Below are positions 1-13,100 of a DNA stretch of 64,000 bases, piece by piece (position 1 is the first letter of the stretch; each line of letters starts with the position of its first letter). The notes under the pieces were generated by a model that was not told where the DNA came from, made no database searches, and saw only the letters and a program-made list of their open reading frames with translations. A program made the position numbers and the translations under genes. This DNA comes from DAISIK01 sp036822055 (lineage in GTDB: Bacteria; Verrucomicrobiota; Verrucomicrobiia; Opitutales; Puniceicoccaceae), in contig DAISIK010000011.1 in assembly GCA_036822055.1 (NCBI GenBank), positions 1 to 64,000 of the forward strand. The letters are read 5' to 3'.

Positions 1-188
1 AAGCAAAACAGAGCCCTGAACAGGTAAAAGCTGCTGTTTAAAACCGCGCTGCGGAGCCATGCCACATCAGTGGGTCGTCAATTTTTCTGACAGACATTTT
101 CCGTGGATTGCCTGTTCGGCTCGTCTGGAGAGTCAGCTGTTTGATCTCCCTACTGCTTCCCAGATCTGCACCACGGATACGCCCTCCA
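1..188. other. Left-edge non-coding stretch
   Basis: This is the 3' flank of the small secreted-protein gene, which ends at 189. I see no convincing gene. The plus-strand reading frame that begins at 59 lies mostly opposite the real gene. There is a weak GGAGA/TCTCC inverted pair around 127-149 but no T-run on the minus strand, so I do not call a terminator. Confidence 0.5.
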
Positions 189-1181
189 TCAGGGATTCAC
201 CTGTAGTCGAAAAAAACGGCTTTGGTTCGAGGGTGATACCGGGAGGTTGTAGCGCTCAACAACATACTCAAAGAGGCCTCCGGGCAGAAGGATCGGGGCC
301 GGATTCTCCAACATATTCGCTGCGCCAAACGCTGATAGGTCTCCGCTTGACTCCGCCTCGCCGCTCACCGACCCAGGATCGACTCGTCTGGTGTACCCAA
401 ATGCAAAATAATCGGACCCACCATCACTTTGAATGAACGCAACGGGGCGGCCAGTGCCTCCTGCCGAAGCCTGCTGGCCTGTAAAGCCATTGGGGTCAGT
501 TCCGAGAAAAAACTCCATCAGATTAGTTAATAGGTCCCCATCGGGATCGGCATCGTCGCCCCAAACCGTCGCCTCAAGTGCTGCGTCGCCAGTTGCGGCT
601 CCGAAATTTTCTATCCTCCAAAGGACTAGCGGATCGTCGAGAATCCGAAGTATCCCAACCACAAAAGTAGTCGGGGTCGCACCGACCGTCAGAATTTCAC
701 TGTCTCCCCCGCCTGTCTCGGTGAACCGGATTAAATAGTCTCCGGCAGACAGGGCAGCCGCATTAACCACCAATGTGAGAAGAGTACCAGCTCCGGAAAC
801 AGAATCTCCGACTGTAAGCACGCCCGCTTGAGGGCTGATCAGGGACGCAGGCAAAGTTTCCGGCACGATAGCATAAAAGCTTCCGTTTAGAGCATTTTCC
901 CAGATCGAGCCATTAAAACTGACCGCCGAAAAAGTTGCTCCGCCGTCAATTTCCACAACACCAGCAAGATCGGTAACGGCATCCCCCCCGGTTATCGTAA
1001 CCGGAATGGAGACGCTGGCCGTCCCCACCGGCACCTCGGTTACACCCGGATTGACTACCAGGGCGGCAACTGCAACTCCCATGTTGAGCATCCAGGCAAA
1101 ACACCAGCTAAGCACATCCTGTGTAAATCTTCTCCTGGCCCTTGGCTTCCTTCCGTTCTTCATGACTGACATTACTCCCAT
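189..1181 (-). CDS. Secreted protein with cohesin-like and TSP3-like domains
   Basis: Up to 330 residues, not recognised as a named family. The N-terminus has a basic stretch (RKPRARRRF) and a hydrophobic segment ending in GVAVAA, which reads as a signal peptide. Roughly residues 40-175 resemble a cohesin-type beta-sandwich: VPVTITGG-like strand near the start, then VLTVGDSVSGAGTLLTLVV and GDYLIRF. Around residues 215-235 is a calcium-type DPDGDLLTNLMEFFLGTDP motif of the thrombospondin type 3 kind common in verrucomicrobial surface proteins. The C-terminus (SRFFRLQV) is typical of those proteins. ATG codons at 1181, 1172 and 1163 are all in frame. 1163 has a GGGAG eleven bases upstream and gives the cleanest signal peptide; 1181 is the outer limit. 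The first ATG lies one base after the stop of the giant gene, so the two are probably co-translated. The cohesin-like call is an inference from strand pattern. Confidence 0.75.
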   Translation of the reverse strand: MGVMSVMKNGRKPRARRRFTQDVLSWCFAWMLNMGVAVAALVVNPGVTEVPVGTASVSIPVTITGGDAVTDLAGVVEIDGGATFSAVSFNGSIWENALNGSFYAIVPETLPASLISPQAGVLTVGDSVSGAGTLLTLVVNAAALSAGDYLIRFTETGGGDSEILTVGATPTTFVVGILRILDDPLVLWRIENFGAATGDAALEATVWGDDADPDGDLLTNLMEFFLGTDPNGFTGQQASAGGTGRPVAFIQSDGGSDYFAFGYTRRVDPGSVSGEAESSGDLSAFGAANMLENPAPILLPGGLFEYVVERYNLPVSPSNQSRFFRLQVNP

Positions 1182-1182
1182 C

Positions 1183-4100
1183 TCATTTTAGGTTTAATCT
1201 AACCAGCTGGTTGCCAGCCGACCCGCGAGCCATCGCATAGTCGAGGGCATTTACCTTCCCATCGCGGTTGATATCGAATCGTTTTGCGGCAGCAGAAACC
1301 GTCTCTCCAGCAGCCGTAAAGTTTGCGAGAATCCCGTTCAGATCCCCATCGCCCACCGTCAGCAAATCGTCGTCTCCGGTCTCTCCAACCAGACTGCCAA
1401 AATAGAAAACATCGTCGTCCAGAAGACCAGTTCCGGCAGTGGCACGAACCGTGACCTCAAGCCAAGTGTTCAATAAGGTACCCGAACTCCATCCCAAAAT
1501 AATGCGGTTGCTCCCGCCTACCCCCGCCCCCTCGAGATAAGTCCAGGCTGTCGGCACAGGAGCTGCCAGCCATCCCGCAAGATTCTCGGAATTGCCGACC
1601 CGGAAGCCAAAATCCGATAGCGCGATGCCGGACACCGAATGCGCAAAATCAACGACGATCGTGGTGATCCCGCTGACCGCCCCCGACAGGTTGCTTCGGT
1701 TTGCCGTCGATCCATTTTGCAAAGCAGCCAACCCTGGCGAGATGCCCCCTTGGTCGGCGGCATTGAGCTCGGAATCGTAGCCATCGTAGAAACTGCTGTT
1801 GTCCCCCGTGTAGCGAGCAACGATCCGCGCTGCGAAGTCTACTAACGGAGCTTTCAACCGCACAAGAGCCGTGGACGGATCATTTTTACCTTCTCGGGCG
1901 GTCGCAAAATCGATGGCATTGATCCGCCCATCCCGATTGAAATCAAGCGGGTTGCCAGTCGCAACCGAGCCCGGTGTGGGACTGAAAGCCTCCAGGACGG
2001 CTGCCGCATCCTCCGAACCAACCAGGAAGTGGGTCTGCTGGAGATCCGGGATCCCTGCATCACCCGGCTGATTGCCAAAGTAGAAATCCTCCCGATGCAC
2101 CAATCCCGTGGTGGCATGAGCGTCCACCGATACGCTCAACCAACGTCCTACCACACTTCCCGGAGCCAGACTCAAACGAACACGATTTGATCCATCGATC
2201 CCTCCACCTGGCAAGTAGATGAGCGAGGTCGCGTTCACGATCACTCCCCATCCTTCCGGGAACTGATCGTTACCCGTGGTGAGGTTGATTTGGGAAAGGT
2301 TAATCCCCGGCGCGGCGTGAGCCAGGTCAAAGGATATTTCGACGAGGCCGTCAGGGCTCGAGGTATAGTTTGCGAAGGTTGCCGTGCCCCCTGGCATGAG
2401 AGCCGTCTTCTCAGGGAAAATAGTCCCCAGCGCTCCAACAAAACGACCAACCACTCTGGCCTCTCCCTCAAAGCGGGGAGCCTGCAGGATGACCAGAGCT
2501 GTCTCGACCGTGTTTTCACCGGAACGAGCCCGCGCGAAATCAATCGCATTGATTCGGCCGTCTCGGTTAAGATCCATTGGACTAATCCCACCAGGGGTGA
2601 TGGCCGACCCGGTGAAGTTTGCTAGAAGCGCATCTCGATCTTCAGATCCGACCAGGAAATGGGAACCATTGCCGTCATCAATTCCGATGTCTCCATGCTG
2701 ATGCCCGAAATAGAAAGTCTGCGGCAGCTGAAGTCCGTTGAGATCAGTCGGTCGGATGACCAATTTCAACCACTGATTCTGGATCAAATTATCAGCCCAG
2801 CGGATGACTACCCGATTCGACCCTTCTGAACCTGCGCCCTCTACGACATGGATCGAAACCGGAGCGGGCGCAGTCGCCCACCCTTCTGGATACTGGGTAT
2901 TTCCTGTCGCAAAAATAAAGTCCTCTGGCAGGATCGCACCCGCTGGAGAGGTCAGGTCTACGGCGACCGCGTTAATCCCTCGGCTGTATGTCGATACATT
3001 GGCAAAGGTTGCATGCTCCCCGGGTCTGAGAGGCACCTTCTGGCTTGCCAGAACTGCCTCAAGATTAGCCGCCCCGTTGTCTGCTGAGGCCCCCGCATAG
3101 GCGATCAAGGCTTGGAGAACCTCGGCACCGGCAGCGAACTCGCGGATAAAATCCGTTCCCTCGTCTAGTCCATCCCCAGCAAGCGGAATACCGTTCAAAT
3201 CATAGATATCGTTTCCACTCAGAGTCAGCCGGAAAAGGCCAAAGCCCAGTTGAGTATTCAAATTGAGGGAGAGGATGGTGCTTCCAGGCTGATAGGATGG
3301 GGTGATTGCGATGGCTACATCATCCTCGGTACCGAAGGTGCCGTCCGCCCCTGCCTCCACCATCTGGAATGGAATCGTAGAAGTAGCCACCAACGGATTG
3401 AGTGGCTCGCTGAGGACCAGGTCGATTCGGGTGGTGGCTGCTGAAACGGTTCCTACCCCGGTGAAGATCGGGCTTGGGTTGCTGCCTGTGATGGTTGGTG
3501 GGGTAACGTCCAACGAAGATCCTCCAAACTCGAACGCTCCGATGTCGTAAATACCCGGCCCCGGGGTGAATAGAGTGGAGGGGTGGTTGGTGAGCGAGGA
3601 CAAGCCATCGGCGTCCGTCAAAAAGAGGTTGCGGATGTTGTTAGACCCATTGCTGATACCCACGGTCGGAGTGAGGTTGAGATTCCCAGGGCCGTAATCG
3701 AACCGAATCTGTCCATTTGCCCAAAGGGTTACAGCCACATTTACAGGCTCTCGGGGGAGGGCGTTAGTGGTCGCTTCCCAGCGGAAGACAACCCGGTCGG
3801 CAAACTCTTCGTAGTAGACGTCGTCTTCGAAGTTTGTCTGCAGATAATCCCAAAGGGGCGCGATTCGCGGAAATGAAGCCAGGGCTGTAACCGAATTACC
3901 GGTGGCATTCGCCGAAGTAGAACTATTGGTAAGTTGGAGCATCCCATTGTTCCCTACCCAAAGCCGATCCCGCGTGGTGTCGTAGAAGGGGAAGGAAAAG
4001 GGCAGGACCACTTCCTTGATTGGATTTATCCCCTTCATGCCGAGGGAGCCTCCCCCCAAGGGCAGGTCAAAGACTGAACCAGTGGCTGGATGGGAAATCA

Positions 4101-7100
4101 GGTAGCTGGGTGAACCTTGATTGGTAGTGCCCGGATCATCCGCCCGGCCATTGAAAAAGAAATCGGTTCCCGGAGCATCTAGAGATTCACCCGCGTCGAT
4201 CGCCGGGGAGCCGGCCCGGAGAAGGAAGAGGTCGTCATCACCTCCATAAACTCCACTCACAGCATCGTATCCCAGCACATTATCCGGTCCGTCCGGGTCA
4301 ATAAAGAGCGGGTCGCCGAGGAAGGAGTGAGCACTCAAGCCGGTGGCAATCTGCCATTGGCCAAGGGTGCCATAGGTAGTGCTGCCAACCCTCGCAAATT
4401 GAGCCGCCGAGGTTGCAAGATGGATCAGGTTATAGTCCCAAACCGTTCCCGCTGCAAAAGTTTGCTCAGCCTCAAAGGCCACTCCGGCTCTGATTACGAC
4501 TATATTGTTGGTAAGGGTCAGGTTCCTCGCATCGTTGAAGATCCGGATCCCGATCCCGGAATCCTGGACCACCGTATTATTCCGAACCACCTGCGCGAAA
4601 TTACCAATGGTGGTGGTAGTGTAGCTTATCCCGCCAAGTCCGTTATCGTAGACCAGGTTATTCTCAACGATTACTGAGAAAAGGTCGGCATTCCGACCGT
4701 CGACCGAACCGATCCCAAATCCGCCGTTGGAGAAGGAACGGTTGGAGACCAAGGTGTGGTTTGTTAAGGATCCTAGCCGGATGCCATCTTCGGAATTTCC
4801 GTAGGTGACATTCTGGGCCACCACATCATGGAAAGAAAGGATTCCGATCCGATTGAAGGCGGCCACGTTCCCACCCCTCGTATCCACAACGCCAATACGG
4901 CTGAAGTTTGCGTTGGCACCTCCGACAGATTTGAATCCGATGTCGTTTTCCCGAGCCTCATTCTGGTACGCCTCAACAACACCATACAGAACAAACCCAT
5001 CCCGTTCATTATTTACCGCTTGGTTTCCAAATATCTGCGTGTAGCTGGCTCCCAAGAATAAAAAGACATCGTTCCCAATATAGAAACCGCTCCCATTGTC
5101 TCGAGACAGGTTGCCACTCACCTCTCCACCGTCACTGGTGATGGAGAACCCGCTCGCAACATTAAACACCGTATTCCCGATGATCCGGGACTCCCCCGAG
5201 ACATTGACAAAAATCCCCTGATTGGCGGATCGAATACCCAGGTTCGAGAGCCCGGTAAGGTTCACCGATGAACCCCTGATCAGGGTACTTGCTCCGCGAA
5301 TTTCCACCTGGATCGTCTGGTCGCGATCAACGTCTGATCCAATCCCTCTGAAGATGGAGTCCACCACCGTCGTGTGCCCTGAATTCGAATCCACCCGCAG
5401 ACCACCGCGGCGGTTCTCAAAGATAACCATTTCGCGGAGGGTCAGATCCTCGGTAGCGTAGGCGTCGATCCCGTATTCCGCCCCAGTTACGTGGAGATAC
5501 TCTATCGTGACCCCCTCGGCACTGCTCACGGTGAAGACCGTGGTGCCCTGACTACGATTGGCGCGGTCAAAAAGAGCTATTCCGACCTCTGGGTCTGGTC
5601 CTCTGAGGGTGACTCCAGAATTCTCCAAACCTATTCTAATGCTATCATTCACGAGGTAGGTCCCCACCCCGATGTGTACCAGGTCTCCCGGACCGAGATC
5701 GTAAACTGCCAGGAGAGAAGAGAGGTTAGCCATCGGGGCGTCTGGGCTCTGACCAGAGTTTGCATCATCGCCGGGCGCCGTCGCTAACTCACCCGGATCA
5801 ACCACCGCATCATTGATGTAATAAACGTTACCAGCATTCACCACTTGGAAAGGCTTTGAAACAACAGTGGCCCCGGAAACCGACGCTTCGATGGTGTAGA
5901 TTCCCTCCGCTAAAGTTTCTGGAACCGTCCACAGGAAGCTTCCTCGATCGAGAGCGACCGCAAATGGTTCAACCTCTCCCGAAAGCGTTAGGCTAACGTT
6001 GGAGGTTCCCGTCACCGGCAGGCGTGCTTCATAAAGGGCGGCAACTTCTGCCGCGCTCAAAGCCTTATCAAAGAAGGCAACCTGATCGATGCCGCCCTTC
6101 CAGGTAACCCCACCGCTGGCTCTGGGGCTCCCCACCGCGATGCGGCTTGGATTGGATAGATTCAAGGCAATGGCTTCCGACCGACGCTGAACCTCCCCGG
6201 CCTTAACCCCATCGAGATAAATCCTCATTTCCAGACCATCGATCGTTGCAACCAGATGAACCCATCTGCCAAGCGGGAGAGATGCCCTCACCACTGGCTC
6301 GGTGCCGAAGAGATCATCGGCTGCATCGAACACCAAACTTCCGTCTGTAGAATCGTAGTAGAGGTGATAACCAGCAAAGAAGTTTGGATCGCCATACCCG
6401 ACAAGAAAGGCATTATTCGCCAGATCCGTTTCGGCGAAGATCCACGCAGTGATTGATAGAGGCCCGGTCTCAAGATTTGGAACAACTGAGCCAGTCAATG
6501 AATCATCCACTCCATCGAAACTGAAAGCACCATTCCCTCCAAAGGGATCTCCCAAACCACCGGTCACCCCATTGGCCGGGGTGAGGTCATAGGATGCAGG
6601 ATTCCCGGCATAATCTGGAACGAATGAACCGACGGTCGCTCCAAATGGGAAATAGGCGATTGGGTCATTTTCGAGGATAGCTTCCAGATAGCGAAGGTTT
6701 GGATAAAGTGCCGACAACCCGACCGTGTTCCATTGGATCTCCACCGTACTTCCGCGGACCAATCGGGCATCCTCCTGCGGCGACACAATCTGGATGGACG
6801 GAGAGGGCGATGGAGTAGCTGATGCAGTGCCTCCAAAGGCCCCAAGGTTTACCCGGCCCCCATTCGGATCCGGCTCGCCAAGAGAGTCGCTAGCCGGATC
6901 TCCACGGTCGACAGCGGGAGATCCTGGCGAGAGGCGATAGTCCCCGTTCAGAGGATCAACGAATTGAGGCTCAGCAACCAAGCTATTCAAATCACGCCCC
7001 GTGATTGACCTCCAATCGAACAAACTGAGGAACGGGGCACCACCAAGGACTCCGATTTCACTAAAACCAGGAGCGAACAGGTTGTAGTCAGAAACCAACC

Positions 7101-10100
7101 GGCCAGCACTCAATACATCCAGAACGAAGAACGACCCCGAACCGGTAAAGATATTGTTTGCCAGCCGCGTACGGAATGTATTGGTCGCCTCCAAAGCGGT
7201 CCCGGCATCCATGATGAAGGTGTTGTTGGCGACGGTCAGGATCCCTTTGCTCGACAAGCTCCCCCCTGAGACGATGGCTGTGTCGACATTCACAAAAAGA
7301 CTGTTGCGGACCGTTTGAGTACCATCCACCGCCACCACTGCTATCGCGGTACTTCCACCATTAAAGGTGGCTCCGGAAATCTGGTTGAACTTACCGCCGC
7401 CCATTCGAACCGCAGCTTCTCCACTGGTCAAATAAAGCCCTCCACTGAGGATCGCTCCGCCCGTCAAATCCGCTCCGATCTGGTTTCCGAGAAGAACAGA
7501 ATCGTTAAGATCAACGATCGCTCCTTCCAGCAATATAAGTCCGACACCGTTGTCGGTGAACTGGGATCCCGAGAAGGTCGCCACCCCACTGATAGAAAAT
7601 CCGATGGCAAGTGAATCAACCACCCCACCTTCAAAGCTCAGGCTTCCCGAAACGATACCCCCAAGCTCGCTCGACTCGATCCGGACTCCGGAAGCCTCCG
7701 CTTCGCCACTGATCTCAAGGGCGATACCAGCTCCCCTCAGGGTAAGATTCTCAAAGGTTGCCATCTCAGAAACCTTGAGCAGTACCGAACCCTCCGAGAG
7801 ATTACCGCGATCAAGGATTGCTGGCCCGATCACCATGGTACCTTCCGAGATTTCGAGCGCCACCACCGTTTGATAGAGACCTTCAGCCAACTCAACGGTT
7901 GCCCCGCGTGGAGCATAGGCATGAATGACTGCTGCCAGGGATGGAAGTGGATCTGACGCAGTGGTGCCGGTGTTGGTGTAGAGACCGCCTGGAGCAACAT
8001 AAAAGGTGCTCGTTGGCATTCCGAGGGTGAAGGAGGTGGTCAGGGAGTTGGTGGGATCGGCAAGATCAGAGATGCGTATCAGGGCATCAAATACCGGAGC
8101 GGAGGGGATAGGAAGAGCCACCGAGTAACTACCAGTATCCGCAACGCTCGCCAGGGTATCCCAGGAACTCCCTCCATCTAACGAGATTTCCAGGAGTATG
8201 GTGCCTGAGTTTGTGCCAAGAGAGATCCATTCTATGGTTAGATTCTCTCCTCCAATCAGTTTATCTCCATCGTCTGGATTCAGGAACCGAAAGCTTGGCC
8301 CGTCCAGAAGGTCGTCGAAAGCACCCTGATTACGACGTCCCGTTTCGGGGTTCGCCCCGTCCCGAGCTGCCGAACCAAGGTCCAAAGTAAAATCGAAGTT
8401 ACCCGGATCATTGAAGAGCGGATCCCCGATCCTTGAGGATCGGTCTTGGCCGGATTCCAGCCACCAAATCTGAGGATCGGCAAAGCCACCCTGCCAGAAG
8501 ACTGCTCCAGCTCCGCTTGTGAGATCAAAAAGATTGAAGTCCGAGGCGAAGCCACGCTGTGCCCCATCGTCCACGCGGAGGGCGAATACTCCAGCTCCGT
8601 GGACTGAGAAAATATTGGAATCAAAGCGAACGTTCTCAGTCGCCTCGGTAAGATGAACCGCGTCAACACCCGTCAGCGGAACAAAAGTGTTGTGCCTAAA
8701 GAGAATTGGGAAATCCAGGCCATCTGAAAAAACTGCCGGACCCGAGGTCCCGTAGACTAGATTACCCACCACCACGGCAGTCCCATCTTCTTGCAACAAA
8801 TCTCCAACCGAAATCGGTCCGAAGCTCCGAACCGTGAGCCCGTGCAGGATGGCGATGCCGATTCCCGTTCCATGGACCCGATTGCCTTCAATCAAAGAAG
8901 CTCCAGCCGAGACACGGTTTCCTCCTCGATTCACCGCTGCATCAATGGCGATTCCGATCGAACCTGCACGATTTCCCAATGGAACCGAGATCTCATTGCC
9001 CCGGAAGGTACCGCCGGCGGTCAGGAGACCAATTGTATTGTCAACAGCAGTTGAATCTTCGAGCGTCCCGATAAAGGTGGCGTCACTTCGGAACCCGATC
9101 GACCCTAGCTCGGCTTGATTACTCTGGTGGAGCCCTCCACCAGCTAAATGGAAACCAAAGCGACCCGAGCCGCTAGCCGTGTTGCCGATCGAATCGCCCG
9201 ATCCATCAAGCCAAAAGCCTATTGTGTTATCCTCCGATAAATTATCCTGAACCAGGTAGCCCCCCGTTTGAACAAAGAAGCCAAAGTTGTTGTAGGAGAC
9301 AGAGAGGGACTCGAAGTTGTATCCAGAAACCGAGTTCTGCCGAAGTTCGAGTCCGACGCCAGCTGGATCAATCACATGGATTCCAGCAAAGCGCGCTCGA
9401 GTGGAGGTAGGGGTCCTCGAAATGGTGCTCGATTCGACGACCAGATCTGCCGTCTTTGAATCAATCCCGTATTCTGCGTTTGAAATGATAGCTCCCCGGA
9501 TGGTTGTTCCACTAGTAGTGGCATTAACCTGCACGCCTCGGCGGAAACCACTCACCTCTACCCCATCGACAACCGCCCCGAGCGTTTGCCCCGCAATTTC
9601 CACTCCGATTTCTCCATTCCCTATAACCCGTAGATTAGTCAGCAATGAGCCCGGAGCGTCCAGGATCCGCACTGCAACGCCGGTACTTGTGTAATTGAGA
9701 ACTGTAGAACTTCCAGCACCCCGGATCTCGACCCCGGCATCATCGCTGCCGATCAAAAGGGTCGACGTATTGGTGTAGGTTCCCGTGTCCACCAGAATGA
9801 CATCTCCAGCTTTCAGTGAATAAGCATTCAAAACCGCTCCAATAGAAGCCATCGGTGTGCCAGGGGTCAGACCATCATTGGCATCCGAACCGGCAGCCGT
9901 AGTGTAAAGGTTGTCGAGGAGATTCGTATCCCCGGCAATGTTTACATAGTAGTTGCTCACCGGGGCAGAGATCGAGAAGGGAGAGACCAGGGCGATCACC
10001 GAAGGGTCATCCAAAGATGTGATCCTTAGAGCATAGTTGTTTCCGGGCGGCAGGGAGCCATCTACCAGCCAGGCATAGGATCCGTCATTTGGTGTTGAGG

Positions 10101-13100
10101 CCACAATCGGCGAGAAGACACCCCCAACCCCACTGGGAGAAAGAGCTATCTCAACAGCCCCGACCACTCCACTGGAAAGCCACTCGATATCAATGGTCTG
10201 CCCTTGGAAAACCGTGCTATTAAGTTTTGGCTGAATCGGTAGGATGAATGAGATCGGACTCTGGGACGCTTGGGCGGTACCCCCATAGGCACCGAGATTG
10301 CGGAGTCCTCCGTTGGGGGTAACCTCGTCACCAATTGAGCGAATTGGGTTGGCTCGATCAATCGCCGGACTCTGTGCTCCAAAGATCGCGAAAGCTGCAG
10401 CCACCGGATCCCAGGTGCCGATGGTTGACTGCAAACGATAGTTACCACCCGTCGGATCAACGAAGATAGGGTTCGCTACAAAAGAATTGAGATCGGAGTT
10501 GGTTAGAGACCGCCACCCCTCGAGTGAATTTACCCGATTGCTTACCTGAACTACCGGCCCGGCATCCCAAAGATTGTAGTCTCCCGAGTAGGAGGTGGAG
10601 GGTCCCAAAAAGATACCCTTACCATTTACGAAGGACAGGATGGAATCGTTCATATCCACGGTTCCAAGAGCAGCCTCGATAGCGAAGTCACCGCCGGAAC
10701 TGACGATCGTCGAAGAATCCACCGTGATTGATGAGTTGGATGATTCGAGGCTCTTGATCGACCTGGAGCTGGATGCCACGACTGAGTTGGTTACCGAGGT
10801 GTTGCGGAAATCGATAATACCCACTCCGTTCCCAATAAGCTCTGAATTGGTAACGTTGGCCACGCTTGATAGCGAATTTTCCGTCCCCATCGCCCTTTGC
10901 GATCCAGAGATGATGCTGGCGTCAACAAAGATGCTTCCGATCCCGTGGGTAATTCCGAATTGGTTATCAGCAAATACAGAACCCTGAATGTTCACCGTTT
11001 CAGAAGATCGAAGTCCAACGGAGTTGTTAGTGAAAACCGAGGATTCCACTGTCAGCCCGCCAACCGTCCGTATCCCAGCTTCTCCATTAGCCGCAAATGC
11101 CGCCCCTGAAATCAGAGCGGGTGAACTGAAGCTCAATCCAGTGATCACGATACCATCCGCAGCATTGTCTCTATACTCGCCTCCCGAGACATTGAGCTTA
11201 GCCTGCCAGGCTGAGGCCGAGAGTCCGCTTCCTTGGTTCGAAGCACTCACCACGTCGGTAAGGTCTACTTCATAGAACCCGGTCAGGATGATCCCATCAC
11301 CAAAAGACTCACGCACCTCAACCCGTTGCAGCTCAACAATAGACGATCCATCGATTCGCATCCCATTCCCGGCACCCACCACAAGAAGATCCTCAAGGGT
11401 GAGGTTAACACTCGTGGCATCGGCGACAATACCCGTCTCAAATCCATTGATTCCGAAATCCATCAGGCCAACCACTGTGGAACCGCTCATGTTAATAGCA
11501 TCCCGTTGACCAAAAGTTATCCGGTCTTCAAAGGTGGAGGCGGTACTCCCGGCACCCTGAAGAATGAATCCGTTATCAAGTCCCAACGGAGTTGGAGAAG
11601 CCCCCGACACGAAGATGGACTCAAGCAGCTCGTAATTACCCGGATCGAAAAGCAACTCATCACCTCCCTTTAACTCGTAAACCCGCAGAACGTTGACCGG
11701 ATTCGGCTTCGGGGCACTTGCCAGCTTGCCAGTCTGACGATTCGATCCGGCCGCATTCGTGAACAGATTATCGGAGAGATCCGGATCGTCGGCTACATTC
11801 ACATAATAAACCGAACCATCTTCGGGAACCGTGAAAGATTCTGCCGCCTGATCGTAGGCACCGGGAACTCCCTGGATGGAAACATGCACTTGAAGTCCGT
11901 AGGTTCCAAAATCTATGCCGGAGTCATCGAAGGGAATCCAGCGATAGGACCCGTTATCTGGAGCACCCGAGGCAATCTGCAGCAAAAAGACTCCGTTCTG
12001 GTAGAGATCAATGTCGATCGGTTGGTTCGCCACATTCCCATAAGTTTCCCAAAGAATTTCGCGAGGCCTGTCGCGTTCCCAATCGGTATAGATGTCTGGA
12101 AAACGGAGCGCGATCCTTGGATCACTCGAAGGAAGATCCACTGAGGTCCGTCCGAAGGCTCCGATATCTGGAGCGTAGGCGTTCTCCTGTAGAAACAGGA
12201 AGGCCCCGTCGAGTTGCCCCGAGCTCTCTCCAGAAACCTCCACCTCAACATCAAACCGGTATTCGACGTAGCGCACCCCAACGGGCAAGACCACTCTTCC
12301 ACCGGCCAGTACCCATTGCAGATCATCAGGCCGCACCGATAGGACCTCTTCCGCCAGAAGGGTATTGCTATCATCAAGGAACCTTAAGCTCAGATCAAAG
12401 CTGGTCACTCCCTGCAGGTCACCCGCAGCGCGTATCCGACCCCCAAATACAGCCGCCAGCGACCGATCATCCAGATCCGCCAGCGCAATTCCCGAAGCCA
12501 ACAGATCCACTGTGGTCACAGCAGATCCCAATCGGTCCACTCCCGTATCCAGATAGGCCCCCGCATCCCACGGAAGGTTCGCTGTGGCGGTCAGGGCACT
12601 GTCATTAACCGTCCACCCTGTAGTACCGGTCTCAAATGTGGGATTGGCCAGGAGATTTGTTTCCCCAGGGTCGCGCCCGAGATCGCTGAAGGACCGTGCA
12701 TTGTCCCGCGCCGGGGAGGTGGTGCGCAGACGCCCAATGAGTTCAATTGGTCTCAGGTCACCGAGGGCAGGTGAAACCAGGCGGGGAGCCGACCAAAACG
12801 GATTCGTCCCAATTGTGCCAAGGGAGTGGAGCTCAAACCTCCCTATATCCGCCTGCACATCCAGGATGTCGTAAAAGGGGCGGGTCCAGTCATAGATCGC
12901 CGCTCCATCTTCGACATGGAAAAGGTTATAGTCGGAGGCGAAGGAGCCAAAGGACAGAACTGTAATGGCCGTGCCACTGCCGCGAATCAGAAATATATTG
13001 TCGGAGATAAATGTCTGCTCAGCCTCCACGACAATCACCCCATCTCCATCCTCAGAAAGGACCGTGTTGGACACAAAACGATTGCCAACCCCGGAAACTT

